Assembly: GCF_002115805.1 (NCBI RefSeq)
Contig: NZ_JFKC01000026.1
Coordinates: 1-54,299, forward strand
From: Marivita geojedonensis
GTDB lineage: Bacteria; Pseudomonadota; Alphaproteobacteria; Rhodobacterales; Rhodobacteraceae
Length of the DNA stretch: 54,299 nt
Reading direction: 5' to 3'
The notes under the pieces were generated by a model that saw only the letters and a program-made list of their open reading frames with translations, was not told where the DNA came from and made no database searches. The position numbers were made by a program, and so were the translations under genes. Shown piece by piece: positions 36,404 through 45,179 of this stretch. Every line of letters begins with the position of its first letter. Within the stretch, counting starts at the first letter, position 1.

Positions 36404-37098
36404 CGGATTGGCTGGGCCCCGAGGAATGGGAAGCAGTGGCGCTGTCCCTGAAAGTGTCGTTCTGGGCGACACTTCTGAGCCTGCCCTTCGGATTGCTCTG
36501 CGCACTGGCGCTGGCACGCGGGCGGTTCCTTGGGCGTGACGTCCTGAACTGGCTGGTGCATCTGCCTTTGGTGTTGCCGCCGGTGGTGACCGGGTACCTA
36601 TTGCTTCTGAGCTTCGGGCGGCGCGGTCCCGTCGGATCGGTGCTCCATGACCTGTTCGGGATCACTTTGGCGTTTCAGTGGACCGGAGCGGCGCTGGCCG
36701 CGTCCATCATGGCGTTCCCGCTGATGGTTCGGGCGATGCGGCTGGCGATCGAGGCGGTCGATCCGAAGCTTGAAGAGGCCGCAGCGACACTTGGGGCAGA
36801 CCGCTTCACCGTGTTTCGGACGGTGACCCTGCCGCTGATCCTTCCGGGGATCATCGCGGGTGCCGTATTGGCGTTCGCAAAGGCGATGGGCGAGTTCGGC
36901 GCAACGATCACCTTCGTATCGAACATCCCCGGTGAAACCAGAACGGTCCCGTCGGCGATATACGCCTTCCTTCAGGTCCCGGGCGGAGAAAGTGCGGCGC
37001 TGCGGTTGGTTGTCGTGGCGGTCGTCATCGCAATCGGCGCGCTGGTCTTGTCCGAATGGCTGTCGCGCCGGGTCGCAAGGCGGATTTCGGGAACATGA
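36400..37098 (+). CDS. modB: Molybdate ABC transporter permease
   Basis: A 232-residue inner-membrane permease with about five hydrophobic helices and the EAA loop typical of binding-protein-dependent importers (EEAAATLGADRFTVFRTVTLPLILPGII, short: LEEAAATLGADRFTVFRTV). The segment HLPLVLPPVVTGYLLL is typical ModB. Translationally coupled on both sides by ATGA overlaps with modA and modC. Confidence 0.96.
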   Translation: MTDWLGPEEWEAVALSLKVSFWATLLSLPFGLLCALALARGRFLGRDVLNWLVHLPLVLPPVVTGYLLLLSFGRRGPVGSVLHDLFGITLAFQWTGAALAASIMAFPLMVRAMRLAIEAVDPKLEEAAATLGADRFTVFRTVTLPLILPGIIAGAVLAFAKAMGEFGATITFVSNIPGETRTVPSAIYAFLQVPGGESAALRLVVVAVVIAIGALVLSEWLSRRVARRISGT

Positions 37099-38192
37099 GT
37101 CTGTCTGTCGATATCCGACGCGGGCTGGGCGGGTTTCACCTGCAGACGCAGTTCGAAGCGCCAGACGGTGTTACCGTCCTGTTTGGGCGGTCGGGCAGCG
37201 GAAAGACCACCGTTGTCAAATCCATCGCCGGGCTGGTCACGCCAGAGCAAGGGCGGATTGCGGTGGGGGGGCGTGTCCTGTTTGACCGCTCGGGTGGTGT
37301 CGATGTTCCGGTTCACAAAAGGCGGTTGGGATATGTGTTTCAGGACAGTCGCCTCTTCCCGCATCTGAGCGTCCGGGACAATTTGGCCTATGCAGCACGG
37401 GCCAGCGGTCGCGGTACGCGCGATCCGGGCGAGGTCGGACAGCTGCTGGGCATTTCGCATTTGTTCGACAGACGGACACATTCCCTGTCCGGCGGCGAGG
37501 CGCAACGCGTGGCGATTGGACGGGCGCTCTTGTCCGAGCCGGACATGCTGCTGATGGATGAACCGCTGGCATCACTCGACGGACCGCGCAAAGCCGAGAT
37601 CCTGCCCTATCTCGAGACCCTGCGCCGCGAAACCGGTCTGTCGATCCTATATGTCACCCACAACATGGCCGAGGTGGCCCGCCTTGCCACCCATATCGTG
37701 CTGATCGACGAGGGGCGCGTTGTCCGCTCCGGCGTACCCGAGGAGGTTCTGACCGACCCGGATATGGTTCGCCTCTTGGGCATTCGCGATGCCGGTGCAG
37801 TTTTGTCCGCAACCGTTGCGGCGCATCCTGATGATGGACTGACGGAACTCACCGTCTCCGGCGGTCGGCTCTATCTGCCCTCCGTCGAAGCGCCTGTCGG
37901 GACCCAACTGCGGGTGCGTATTCTTGCGCAGGATGTGATTCTGGCCCGAACCCGGCCCGAGCAGATTTCCGCGTTGAACGTGCTTCCGGTCAAAGTGCTG
38001 ACTGTCCGGCGCGGCGAAGGGCCCGGGGTGATCGTTCAGGTGCAGGCGGGGCAGGACCGTTTGCTGGCCCGTATCACGCGGCGCAGTGCGGATGCTCTGA
38101 ATATCGTGGAAGGCACCGACTGCTTCGCGGTGATGAAATCGCTCGCCGTGTCGCAGACGGATATCGCAGTCGGCTTGCAGAGCGGGCTGTAG
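37095..38192 (+). CDS. modC: Molybdate ABC transporter ATP-binding protein
   Basis: A 365-residue ATPase. Walker A GRSGSGKTT (residues ~34-42), Q-loop YVFQDSRLFPHLSV, ABC signature LSGGEAQRVAIGRALL, Walker B LLMDEPLASLD and the switch His in VTHNMAEV are all present. The C-terminal part (from about 290) is a Mop/TOBE domain that binds molybdate and may sense its level. The start at 37095 overlaps the modB stop; the earlier open frame is not used. Drives ModB-mediated uptake from ModA. Confidence 0.96.
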   Translation: MSLSVDIRRGLGGFHLQTQFEAPDGVTVLFGRSGSGKTTVVKSIAGLVTPEQGRIAVGGRVLFDRSGGVDVPVHKRRLGYVFQDSRLFPHLSVRDNLAYAARASGRGTRDPGEVGQLLGISHLFDRRTHSLSGGEAQRVAIGRALLSEPDMLLMDEPLASLDGPRKAEILPYLETLRRETGLSILYVTHNMAEVARLATHIVLIDEGRVVRSGVPEEVLTDPDMVRLLGIRDAGAVLSATVAAHPDDGLTELTVSGGRLYLPSVEAPVGTQLRVRILAQDVILARTRPEQISALNVLPVKVLTVRRGEGPGVIVQVQAGQDRLLARITRRSADALNIVEGTDCFAVMKSLAVSQTDIAVGLQSGL

Positions 38193-38231
38193 CCGCTACC
38201 TTGCGCGCAACTGACTGTGAAGGAACGCGCG

Positions 38232-39275
38232 ATGAAGATGAACACACTGGGCAGGACCGACCTTGTTGTTTCGGAGCTGTGCCTCGGCACGATGACATTC
38301 GGAAATCAGACGCCCGAAGCCGATGCCCATCGGCAGATGGAAATGGCGCTTGATGCCGGGATCAACTTTCTCGATGCGGCAGAGATGTACCCGGTCAATC
38401 CCGTTGCAAAGGAAACGATCGGTCTGACCGAGGAAATTCTCGGAAACTGGTTTGCAAAGACAGGCCGTCGCAACGAATGGATCGTCGCCACCAAACACTC
38501 GGGTGAAGGGATGCAGTACGTGCGTGACGGTGCGCCCATCACCAGCGAGTCCGTTCCCGAAGCAGTCGAAGGGTCGCTGAAGCGGCTTAAGGTGGATCAC
38601 ATCGATCTGTACCAGCTCCACTGGCCAAACCGGGGGTCCTATATGTTCCGGCAAAACTGGACCTTCGATCCCACGAAACAGGATCGGGCAGCAACTTTGC
38701 AGAACATGGCGGATGTCCTCGGCGCATTGGGCCGCGAAATCGAAAAGGGGCGCATCCGGCATATTGGCCTGTCCAATGAAAGCGCATGGGGCACGGCGAT
38801 GTGGCTGCGGGTGGCCGAGGCCATGGCCGGACCGCGGATGGAAAGCATACAGAACGAGTATTCCCTGATGTGCCGCCTGGCGGATACCGACCTTGCGGAA
38901 CTCATGGTCAATGAAGAGGTGTCGCTCTTGCCGTTTTCGCCGTTGGCGGCGGGCCTGCTGACCGGCAAGTACCAGAACGGTGCGGTACCGGAGGGATCGC
39001 GCATGTCTCTCAACGGCAACCTTGGGGGCCGCAAGACTGACCGCGCCTTCGAGGCGGTGGACGCTTACGCCAAGGTGGCAAAAGACGCTGGGCTCGATCT
39101 GACCCTGATGGCGCTGGCATGGTCCGCACAGCGGCCTTTCGTGGCCTCCTCGATCTTTGGTGCGACAACTTCGGAACAGCTTGAGCATCTGCTCAAGGCG
39201 TCTGACATGACGCTGGCCGACGACGTAATGGCGGCACTGGACGCAACGCACAAACTGCATCCGATGCCCTACTAG
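38232..39275 (+). CDS. Aldo/keto reductase
   Basis: A 347-residue NADPH-dependent TIM-barrel reductase of the Tas-like group. It begins NTLGRTDLVVSELCLGTMTFGNQT. The catalytic Asp and Tyr are in FLDAAEMYPV (the usual DTAExYGP tyrosine), the Lys in ATKHSG and the His in LYQLHWPN. The C-terminal cofactor region is FGATTSEQLEHLL. The ATG at 38232 has an AAGGA site; a GTG at 38217 is in frame but worse. Substrate unknown. Confidence 0.93.
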   Translation: MKMNTLGRTDLVVSELCLGTMTFGNQTPEADAHRQMEMALDAGINFLDAAEMYPVNPVAKETIGLTEEILGNWFAKTGRRNEWIVATKHSGEGMQYVRDGAPITSESVPEAVEGSLKRLKVDHIDLYQLHWPNRGSYMFRQNWTFDPTKQDRAATLQNMADVLGALGREIEKGRIRHIGLSNESAWGTAMWLRVAEAMAGPRMESIQNEYSLMCRLADTDLAELMVNEEVSLLPFSPLAAGLLTGKYQNGAVPEGSRMSLNGNLGGRKTDRAFEAVDAYAKVAKDAGLDLTLMALAWSAQRPFVASSIFGATTSEQLEHLLKASDMTLADDVMAALDATHKLHPMPY

Positions 39276-39283
39276 GCCAGTCG

Positions 39284-40414
39284 ATGACAGATGCGCCGCT
39301 GACAGGTTTCCGTATTCTCGAGGTCGAAGGCATCGGCCCCGGTCCGTTTGCCGCGATGATGCTGGCGGATCTGGGGGCCGATGTGATCGTTGTGCATCGT
39401 CCCCGCTCCGGCCCTGTGGCGGGCCTCAGGGAGCGGCCGGTGACGGACCGCGGCAAGCGGTCCATCGTGCTTGATCTCAAGAACGAAGCGGATCGCAAGG
39501 ACTTCCTCAAACTGGTCGATGGCGCTGACGGTCTTATCGAGGGCTTTCGTCCCGGTGTCATGGAACGCCTCGGGCTTGGGCCGGAAGCATGCCATGCCGT
39601 AAACCCGCGCCTTGTCTATGGTCGGATGACGGGGTGGGGGCAGACCGGTCCGATGGCGCATCAGGCGGGGCATGATCTGAACTACATCTCGCTTGCGGGA
39701 GCGCTTTGGTCGTCCGCCACCGGAGATGCACGCCCAACCGCTTCGCCGACCCTTGTCGGGGACATCGGCGGGGGTGCGCTTTACCTTGTGGCGGGTATGC
39801 TCTCAGGGCTGCTTGCCGCCGGACGCACGGGACGGGGGACCGTAGTGGATGCCGCGATCTGTGACGGCGCGGCGCACATGCAGAACCTGTTGCAGTCAAT
39901 TGACGGCGGCGTGGATGATGGCCCGTCGGCGGTGGAAAATCCGCTTGTCGGAGCGCACTGGTCCCGGACCTATTGCTGCGCAGATGGGCGGTACATGAGT
40001 GTTCAGTGTCTCGAGCCGAAGTTTTACGCTCAATTCCTCGAAATACTGGATCTGGCAGCTGACGCGGATTTCGCAGAACGCCAATTCGACGCGTCGGCCT
40101 GGCCGCGATTGTCGGCCCGGTTGGAAAGGCTGTTCGCGGGGAAGGATTCGGCATATTGGACCGAACGTTTTGAAGGTACCGATGCCTGCGTCGCGCCCGT
40201 GCTGAGCCCCCGCGAGGCGTTTTTACATCCTCATAATGCCGCTCGACAGACATGGCATGACACGGCGGATGGGCTTCAGGCTGCGGCAGCGCCGCGCTTT
40301 GATGGTCTTCCGTCCCGAACCCCGGCTGAGATCCGTGACAGGGGGGCGGATACGGAGACCATTCGATCCGCGCTGGCTCAGGGGAGCGGGTGGCCTGACA
40401 CGCCCGAAGCGTGA
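39284..40414 (+). CDS. CaiB/BaiF CoA-transferase family protein, alpha-methylacyl-CoA racemase-like
   Basis: A 376-residue family III CoA-transferase fold. The N-terminal block GFRILEVEGIGPGPFAAMMLADLGADVI is typical. The GWGQTGPMAHQAGHDLNYISLAGAL region (short: AGHDLNYISLAGAL) carries the His and Asp expected of alpha-methylacyl-CoA racemase, which epimerises 2-methyl acyl-CoAs during branched-chain degradation. I therefore favour racemase over transferase, though the families are hard to separate. It starts eight bases after the aldo/keto reductase stop and may be co-transcribed. Confidence 0.88.
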   Translation: MTDAPLTGFRILEVEGIGPGPFAAMMLADLGADVIVVHRPRSGPVAGLRERPVTDRGKRSIVLDLKNEADRKDFLKLVDGADGLIEGFRPGVMERLGLGPEACHAVNPRLVYGRMTGWGQTGPMAHQAGHDLNYISLAGALWSSATGDARPTASPTLVGDIGGGALYLVAGMLSGLLAAGRTGRGTVVDAAICDGAAHMQNLLQSIDGGVDDGPSAVENPLVGAHWSRTYCCADGRYMSVQCLEPKFYAQFLEILDLAADADFAERQFDASAWPRLSARLERLFAGKDSAYWTERFEGTDACVAPVLSPREAFLHPHNAARQTWHDTADGLQAAAAPRFDGLPSRTPAEIRDRGADTETIRSALAQGSGWPDTPEA

Positions 40415-40417
40415 GGC

Positions 40418-41266
40418 TCAGCCAAGCTTCGCGCGCAGTTTCTCGAGGTGATCCGGGAAACCGCGCGCGGTGATTTGCGCCTCACGCACCAGATGGTCGA
40501 AATGGTCGGAAAAAGCCCTGACCCGCTGGCTGTCACGGAACGCGAGGTAGTTGCGCCCGACATAGATGACCGAGAGCAGCGGCCCGAACACGGTGATGGG
40601 TGCCGAAAAGAGCTGCCGCGCATCGAAAAGGTAGAGGCGCATCCGGGGGTAAAGCGACACGGTCAGGTCCTGCCAGTGTTCGATCTGTTTGCGCCTGATC
40701 TCTAATGGGAGTCCGGCATAATAGCCGGTGCCATCGGCAAAACTCTGCACCTCAAAGGACGGCATGGCGATTTCATAGTCGGATGCGGACTGGCGCATCC
40801 ATGCGAGCCGATTGGCAGATGCCGTTATTGCCTGTGCGGCTGTGCGGCCCAGATGCGGCCCGTATTCCCAGTGCAGGACGTCGTTGGTCTTGAGCATATC
40901 CGGCAGCGCTGCCGGAACATGCCGGATCTTGTACCCTTCCGCCTCGCGGTGCCAATCGTAGATCTGCTGATCCACCAGAGCGCGGGGCGCGTCCGTCAGG
41001 GTCAGTGCGCTTGCCATCAGATCCGTGGCGCTCTCGGGGTGTTCGGACAGTCCGAGCAACCAGTCGGCGGACACACCAAGGGCCGTTGCGCAGGCCCCGA
41101 CCACATGCGCGTTCGGGAGGCGGGCTGCGTCATCCCTGAGAAGCTGTGAGATCGTGGAGCGGTCAACACCCGTCTCGCGCGCCAGGGCACTTTGATTGGT
41201 GCCGGCCCGTCGGATCGCAATGATCAGACGTGTGCGAAACAGATCGGCGCGCAGTCGTTTGTCCAT
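40418..41266 (-). CDS. HTH transcriptional regulator divergent from a desaturase
   Basis: A 282-residue regulator. N-terminal Cro/CI-type HTH: LIIAIRRAGTNQSALARETG, VDRSTISQLLR, and ATALGVSADWLLGLSE (the usual last helix). The rest (from ~75, e.g. YDWHREAEGYKIRHVPAALPD, LPLEIRRKQIEHWQDL) is a ~200-residue domain without a name I recognise, possibly ligand-sensing. The start at 41266 is preferred because the alternative ATG at 41305 would place a perfect palindrome inside the gene. Divergent from the fatty acid desaturase gene, its likely target. Confidence 0.82.
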   Translation of the reverse strand: MDKRLRADLFRTRLIIAIRRAGTNQSALARETGVDRSTISQLLRDDAARLPNAHVVGACATALGVSADWLLGLSEHPESATDLMASALTLTDAPRALVDQQIYDWHREAEGYKIRHVPAALPDMLKTNDVLHWEYGPHLGRTAAQAITASANRLAWMRQSASDYEIAMPSFEVQSFADGTGYYAGLPLEIRRKQIEHWQDLTVSLYPRMRLYLFDARQLFSAPITVFGPLLSVIYVGRNYLAFRDSQRVRAFSDHFDHLVREAQITARGFPDHLEKLRAKLG

Positions 41267-41282
41267 GTCAAAAAGTACCGGA

Positions 41283-41300
41283 TGGTGACAAAAATCACCA
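41283..41300. promoter_or_regulatory. Palindromic operator between HTH regulator and desaturase
   Basis: TGGTGACAAAAATCACCA: perfect 6-bp inverted arms around a CAAAAA centre, 16 bases before the regulator start (41266) and 87 bases before the desaturase start (41388). Size and symmetry suit an HTH dimer; it probably controls both divergent promoters. Confidence 0.6.
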
Positions 41301-41387
41301 TACATGATCTTTGTGCACTATTCCCCAAATTCTTGCCCTGACGTCTTGGCGATAGATTTTGCGTCGGACGCCACGGAAGACGAGAAT

Positions 41388-42320
41388 ATGACCAAAGCGC
41401 ATCTGCCGCGCGCAGCGGACCTCCGCAGACCAGCAGAATGGCCGACGCTTCTGATGCTTGGCGCAACCTATGGGCTTTGGGGACTTGCGACCGTTTGGGT
41501 TGCCGCATGGTCAGTACCCCTCGCGATTGTTCTCGCGGCGCTCGCCGGTGCGCAGCATTCATCCCTGAGTCATGAGGCGCTCCATGGGCATCCGACCCGC
41601 AGCCCGTTCCTGAACGCGCTGTTGGTTTTTCCCGCCCTGTCGCTTGTCGTTCCTTACCTGCGGTTTCGCGACACGCATCTTGCACATCACTGTGACGAAA
41701 CGCTGACCGACCCCTATGATGATCCCGAGACGAATTACCTCGATCCAAAGGTTTGGGCGGGGTTGCCGAAATGGCGGCAGTCCGTTTGCCGTTTCAACAA
41801 CACCCTTGCCGGACGTCTGCTCATCGGTCCTGTTCTGGGTCAGATCAGCTTCATGCAGGCAGATTGGAAATTGATCCGCTCAGGCGATCGTCGTGTTCTT
41901 CTTGGATGGGTGTTGCACATTCCCGCTGCAGCGATCGTCGTCCTGTGGGTGGCCACAGTGGCCACTCTGCCGATCTGGGCATGGCTGCTGTCCGTTTATG
42001 TGTCGCTCTCGCTGCTCAAACTGCGCACTTATCTTGAACATCATGCGCATGACCGGTCTTCCGCCCGAACCGCCATTGTTGAGGATCGCGGCCTTTTCGC
42101 GCTGCTTTTCCTGCATAACAACCTGCATGTCGTCCACCACGCGCATCCCGGCGTGCCATGGTACGCGCTGCCGGGGTTGTACCGCGACCGGCGCGAGGAC
42201 TACCTCGCTACAAACGAAGGGTACCGCTATGGCACCTACGGAGAGATCGCCCGGCGGTTTCTGTTCCGGGCGAAAGATCCGGTACCGCATCCACTTTACC
42301 GGGATGGACAACAAGGCTGA
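41388..42320 (+). CDS. Fatty acid desaturase (membrane di-iron)
   Basis: A 310-residue membrane desaturase/hydroxylase. The three histidine boxes that bind the di-iron centre are visible: HEALHGH (residues 62-68), HLAHH (~98-102) and HNNLHVVHH (~244-252); an additional LEHHAH lies before the third box. About four to five hydrophobic segments alternate with the boxes. It introduces double bonds into acyl chains or acts on a related lipid or carotenoid-like substrate. The start at 41388 has a GAAGACGAG stretch upstream. Probably controlled by the divergent HTH regulator. Confidence 0.92.
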   Translation: MTKAHLPRAADLRRPAEWPTLLMLGATYGLWGLATVWVAAWSVPLAIVLAALAGAQHSSLSHEALHGHPTRSPFLNALLVFPALSLVVPYLRFRDTHLAHHCDETLTDPYDDPETNYLDPKVWAGLPKWRQSVCRFNNTLAGRLLIGPVLGQISFMQADWKLIRSGDRRVLLGWVLHIPAAAIVVLWVATVATLPIWAWLLSVYVSLSLLKLRTYLEHHAHDRSSARTAIVEDRGLFALLFLHNNLHVVHHAHPGVPWYALPGLYRDRREDYLATNEGYRYGTYGEIARRFLFRAKDPVPHPLYRDGQQG

Positions 42321-42339
42321 GCTGACGCCATAGAGGCGC

Positions 42340-43242
42340 ATGGAGCTTTGGATACTCGCAAGCGTCGCCGCGGCGCTTTTTCAGACCGTGCGGTTCATGC
42401 TGCAGAAGGTGCTCAGCATCGATGTGCTGAGTACCGCAGGGTCGACCTTTGCCCGTTTCGCCTACGCCGCTCCAGCTGCCCTTGTGGTTATGGCGGTCTA
42501 CCTCTGGGCGCAGGGCAGTCCTGTGCCTGTCCTCGACGGGTGGTTCTGGTTCTATGCATGGTTGGGCGCAATTTCACAGATCCTCGCCACGATCTGCGTC
42601 GTTGCCTTGTTTCGGCAACGCAATTTTGCAGTCGGCATCACGTTCAAGAAGACCGAGGTGATCCAGACGGCCATCGTCGGTGTTGCATTCTTCGGAGCCG
42701 AAATTTCGCTGGCGGGGTGGGGTGCGATCCTGATTGGTCTGATCGGCGTTCTTCTGCTGTCGCGGACGCCCGGTCTGGAACTGGGAGTGTGGAAGAGCCT
42801 GTCCAGCCGCGCAACCGTTTTGGGGCTGACCTCGGGGTTCTTTTTTGCCTTCTCTGGCACTGGATACCGGGCGGCGTCGCTTCAGATCGACAGTGAGGAT
42901 GCTTTGCTTCGCGCCGGGGTGACGCTGGTCTGTGTGACGGCCTCACAATTCATTGGTATGGCTCTCTGGCTGCGTTGGCGTGAACCCGGTCAGCTGACCG
43001 CTGTTTGGCGGGCGCGGCGGGTGGCCGTCTGGGTCGGTTTGACCTCGATGGCTGGGTCGCTGGGATGGTTCACGGCGTTTACGCTACAAACCGCCGCCTA
43101 TGTTCAGGCCGTCGGTCAGATCGAGCTGATCTTTTCGCTTCTGGCGTCGGTCCTGTTCTTCCGCGAGACTGTGACCTCCCGCGAACTGATCGGGATCGGA
43201 TTTCTCGCGCTCTCGATCCTGACCTTCATTCTGGTGATCTGA
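42340..43242 (+). CDS. EamA/DMT family transporter
   Basis: A 300-residue drug/metabolite-type permease with about ten hydrophobic helices in two halves. Family-like features are FARFAYAAPAALVVMAVY in the first repeat, the ALFRQRNFAVGITFKKTEVIQTAIVG stretch (short: FAVGITFKKTEVIQT), and a second repeat ending VGQIELIFSLLASVLFFRE and LIGIGFLALSILTF. Begins 19 bases after the desaturase stop, so probably in one transcript. Substrate unknown. Confidence 0.9.
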   Translation: MELWILASVAAALFQTVRFMLQKVLSIDVLSTAGSTFARFAYAAPAALVVMAVYLWAQGSPVPVLDGWFWFYAWLGAISQILATICVVALFRQRNFAVGITFKKTEVIQTAIVGVAFFGAEISLAGWGAILIGLIGVLLLSRTPGLELGVWKSLSSRATVLGLTSGFFFAFSGTGYRAASLQIDSEDALLRAGVTLVCVTASQFIGMALWLRWREPGQLTAVWRARRVAVWVGLTSMAGSLGWFTAFTLQTAAYVQAVGQIELIFSLLASVLFFRETVTSRELIGIGFLALSILTFILVI

Positions 43243-43245
43243 CTT

Positions 43246-43953
43246 CTAGTCCGGCAGGGGCCGCCCATAGAGCCTCAGAAACAGGCTTTCTTCGTCATCG
43301 TTGCGGAAGAACGGAACCGACGCGGGCGGCGTTGGATCAGCAGCGCGTGCGGCAACTTCGGCCAGAACAACTTCCGTTATGAACGGCAGATCGAAACCGC
43401 GCACCTCATCGAGTGAGATCCACTGAAGATGGGCAAGTTCGTCGGATGCGGCCGAGAAATCGTCGGGATCGCTCGTCAGGTCATCGGCATCCAGCAAGAA
43501 GAATCGTGCGTCGAACCTGCGCGGGCGCCCCGGTGGGGTGATGGCGCGAAAGACGAACTGCAATGGCGCCGCGTTCGGAAGGTGCCCTCCGCTGGCAAAG
43601 TCTTCCCAACCCTTTGGGGGAGTCGTACCCCACGTTCCGGGCTGTCCAAGCACTTGCCCGGTTTCCTCCCAAAGCTCCCGGATGGCGGCCGCAGCAAGCG
43701 CGGGCGCGCGGTCGATGGGCGCGTCATCGGTCAACCGGCTTGCGCAGAGCGGAGAGAGCGGCTTGGCAAAAGGGACATGCGCGTCCTCTGCATCTACCGC
43801 CCCACCGGGGAAGACGAATTTATTCGGCATGAACGCGGCTTTGGCGCCGCGCTGCCCCATCAGCACACTGGGCCTGTGATCCCGGTCCCGCAGGACAATC
43901 ACTGTCGCTGCATCGCGGATCGCAGTCTTGTCGGTCGTTGTTGTGTCGCTCAC
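43246..43953 (-). CDS. NUDIX hydrolase
   Basis: A 235-residue Nudix protein of the larger NUDT19-like type. The Nudix box is spread, as in that group: FPGGAVDAEDA (residues ~50) and AAAIRELWEETG (~94-105), which retains the RE..EE core that binds the metal. Other family features are PNKFVFPGGAVD and ARFFLLDA. The start is GTG at 43953 with an AGGGGG stretch upstream; a TTG at 44001 would overlap the DUF983 gene. Possible CoA or nucleotide-derivative hydrolase; substrate not known. Confidence 0.88.
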   Translation of the reverse strand: MSDTTTTDKTAIRDAATVIVLRDRDHRPSVLMGQRGAKAAFMPNKFVFPGGAVDAEDAHVPFAKPLSPLCASRLTDDAPIDRAPALAAAAIRELWEETGQVLGQPGTWGTTPPKGWEDFASGGHLPNAAPLQFVFRAITPPGRPRRFDARFFLLDADDLTSDPDDFSAASDELAHLQWISLDEVRGFDLPFITEVVLAEVAARAADPTPPASVPFFRNDDEESLFLRLYGRPLPD

Positions 43954-43981
43954 ACCTGCGCCCCCTGTCGCCACGAAAGGG

Positions 43982-44377
43982 TCAGGCGGCTGAATCTGCA
44001 AACCCGTGCATGTGGCGTGACCATTGGAACGCCACGATCGCCCCTTTCAATCTTGGCAGAAGGTAAAGCGTCAGCGCGACGCAGCCAACCGCGAAGATGG
44101 TGAAAAGGACAAGCGGTTCGGGGCGGAAATTCACGAACACGATGTGCAGAAGCGGTGCCATCAGGTGCCCGACGATCAGAATCGTCAGATATGCCGGGCC
44201 ATCATCTGCGCGGTGATGGTGCAATTCCTCGCGGCACACAGGGCATGTGTCGCGCACCTTGAGATACCCGCTCAAAAGCGGGCCGCTGCCACAATTCGGG
44301 CATTTGCGCCGCCAGCCCTTACGTACTGCCGGCCACGTCGGACGGTCGTCCTGCGGCGTGGAATGTGATGTCGTCAT
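43982..44377 (-). CDS. DUF983 family membrane protein
   Basis: A 131-residue protein with an N-terminal zinc ribbon (KCPNCGSGPLL and DTCPVCREELHHHRADDGPAY, short: CPNCG ... CPVC) followed by two membrane helices (about residues 63-83 and 88-108). The HHRADDGPAYLTILIVGH region is diagnostic of DUF983, a family often found near cytochrome oxidase assembly and Nudix genes in alphaproteobacteria. The ATG at 44377 follows a GGGAGAG site. Likely in one operon with the Nudix gene 28 bases downstream. Confidence 0.92.
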   Translation of the reverse strand: MTTSHSTPQDDRPTWPAVRKGWRRKCPNCGSGPLLSGYLKVRDTCPVCREELHHHRADDGPAYLTILIVGHLMAPLLHIVFVNFRPEPLVLFTIFAVGCVALTLYLLPRLKGAIVAFQWSRHMHGFADSAA

Positions 44378-44612
44378 GTTCGCTCTCCCGCGTGCAAGAT
44401 GGCGGGCGGTGTTAGCGACGAACAGTCGCCAAACTGTCCTTGCGGCTGGATGTCGCAAATCACGGAACCGTGAACACAAATCCGAATTTTTTGCGACGGA
44501 ATACCCGGCTGGCCCCGTGAAACGCAGTGGATGCCAAGACGACATGGCTTCGACTTGGCCCACTGTTTGAAAAGATCCGGCGGCGTAGTCCGGACATCGA
44601 AAGGAAAACGAC

Positions 44613-45095
44613 ATGAGCATGAACAAGCAGGTTTCGACATTGGTGATCGCAGCGCTTCTCGCAACAGGCGCGACCACGACATTTGCGCACGAAAACGGTG
44701 CCCGTGATGAGCGCCGGACAGAGATGTTCGCAGAGCTCGACACAAACGGTGATGGCAGCGTGTCGGCAGAAGAATTTGCCAACCGCGCGACCCCATTTGC
44801 ACGGGCGGACGCAGACGGGGACGGCTTTTTGACAGCCGAGGAAATCGCCGCGATGGGTCAGGAGCGCTCTGCGCAACGGGCAGAACGGATGATCGCCCGT
44901 TTCGACACGAACGAGGACGGAAAGATTTCGGAAGAAGAAATGACCTCGCGTCGCGATCCGGCCCGGATGTTCGAGCGGCTGGACGCCAATGACGATGGCG
45001 TCGTCAGCGCCGATGAGTTCGCGGATGCCCGCATGGGCAAGCAGGGCGGCAAGCGCGGAGGCCATTCGGGCTCCAAGCGCCACGGCGACCGCTGA
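44613..45095 (+). CDS. Exported EF-hand calcium-binding protein
   Basis: A 160-residue secreted protein. A Sec signal (MNKQVSTLVIAALLATGATTTFA, cleavage near FAHE) precedes four EF-hand loops: DTNGDGSVSAEE, DADGDGFLTAEE, DTNEDGKISEEE and DANDDGVVSADE, each with the acidic 1,3,5 and 12 positions intact. The C-terminus is Gly/Lys/His-rich (GGKRGGHSGSKRHGDR). It lies directly before an ECF sigma operon, separated by a 10-bp hairpin, so it is a plausible member of the same envelope or metal response. Confidence 0.9.
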   Translation: MSMNKQVSTLVIAALLATGATTTFAHENGARDERRTEMFAELDTNGDGSVSAEEFANRATPFARADADGDGFLTAEEIAAMGQERSAQRAERMIARFDTNEDGKISEEEMTSRRDPARMFERLDANDDGVVSADEFADARMGKQGGKRGGHSGSKRHGDR

Positions 45096-45105
45096 TCATG
45101 TGAAC

Positions 45106-45141
45106 CTGCCCCGCGTGTTGCAGGTGCATTGCGCGGGGCAG
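45106..45141 (+). terminator. Hairpin between EF-hand gene and sigma operon
   Basis: A 10-bp perfect stem (CTGCCCCGCG / CGCGGGGCAG) with a 16-base loop, 10 bases after the EF-hand stop. No T run; may attenuate or process rather than fully terminate transcription into the sigma gene. Confidence 0.5.
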
Positions 45142-45179
45142 ATGATAGACTGGACCGGAAATCGTAATCGCGCGGTGGA

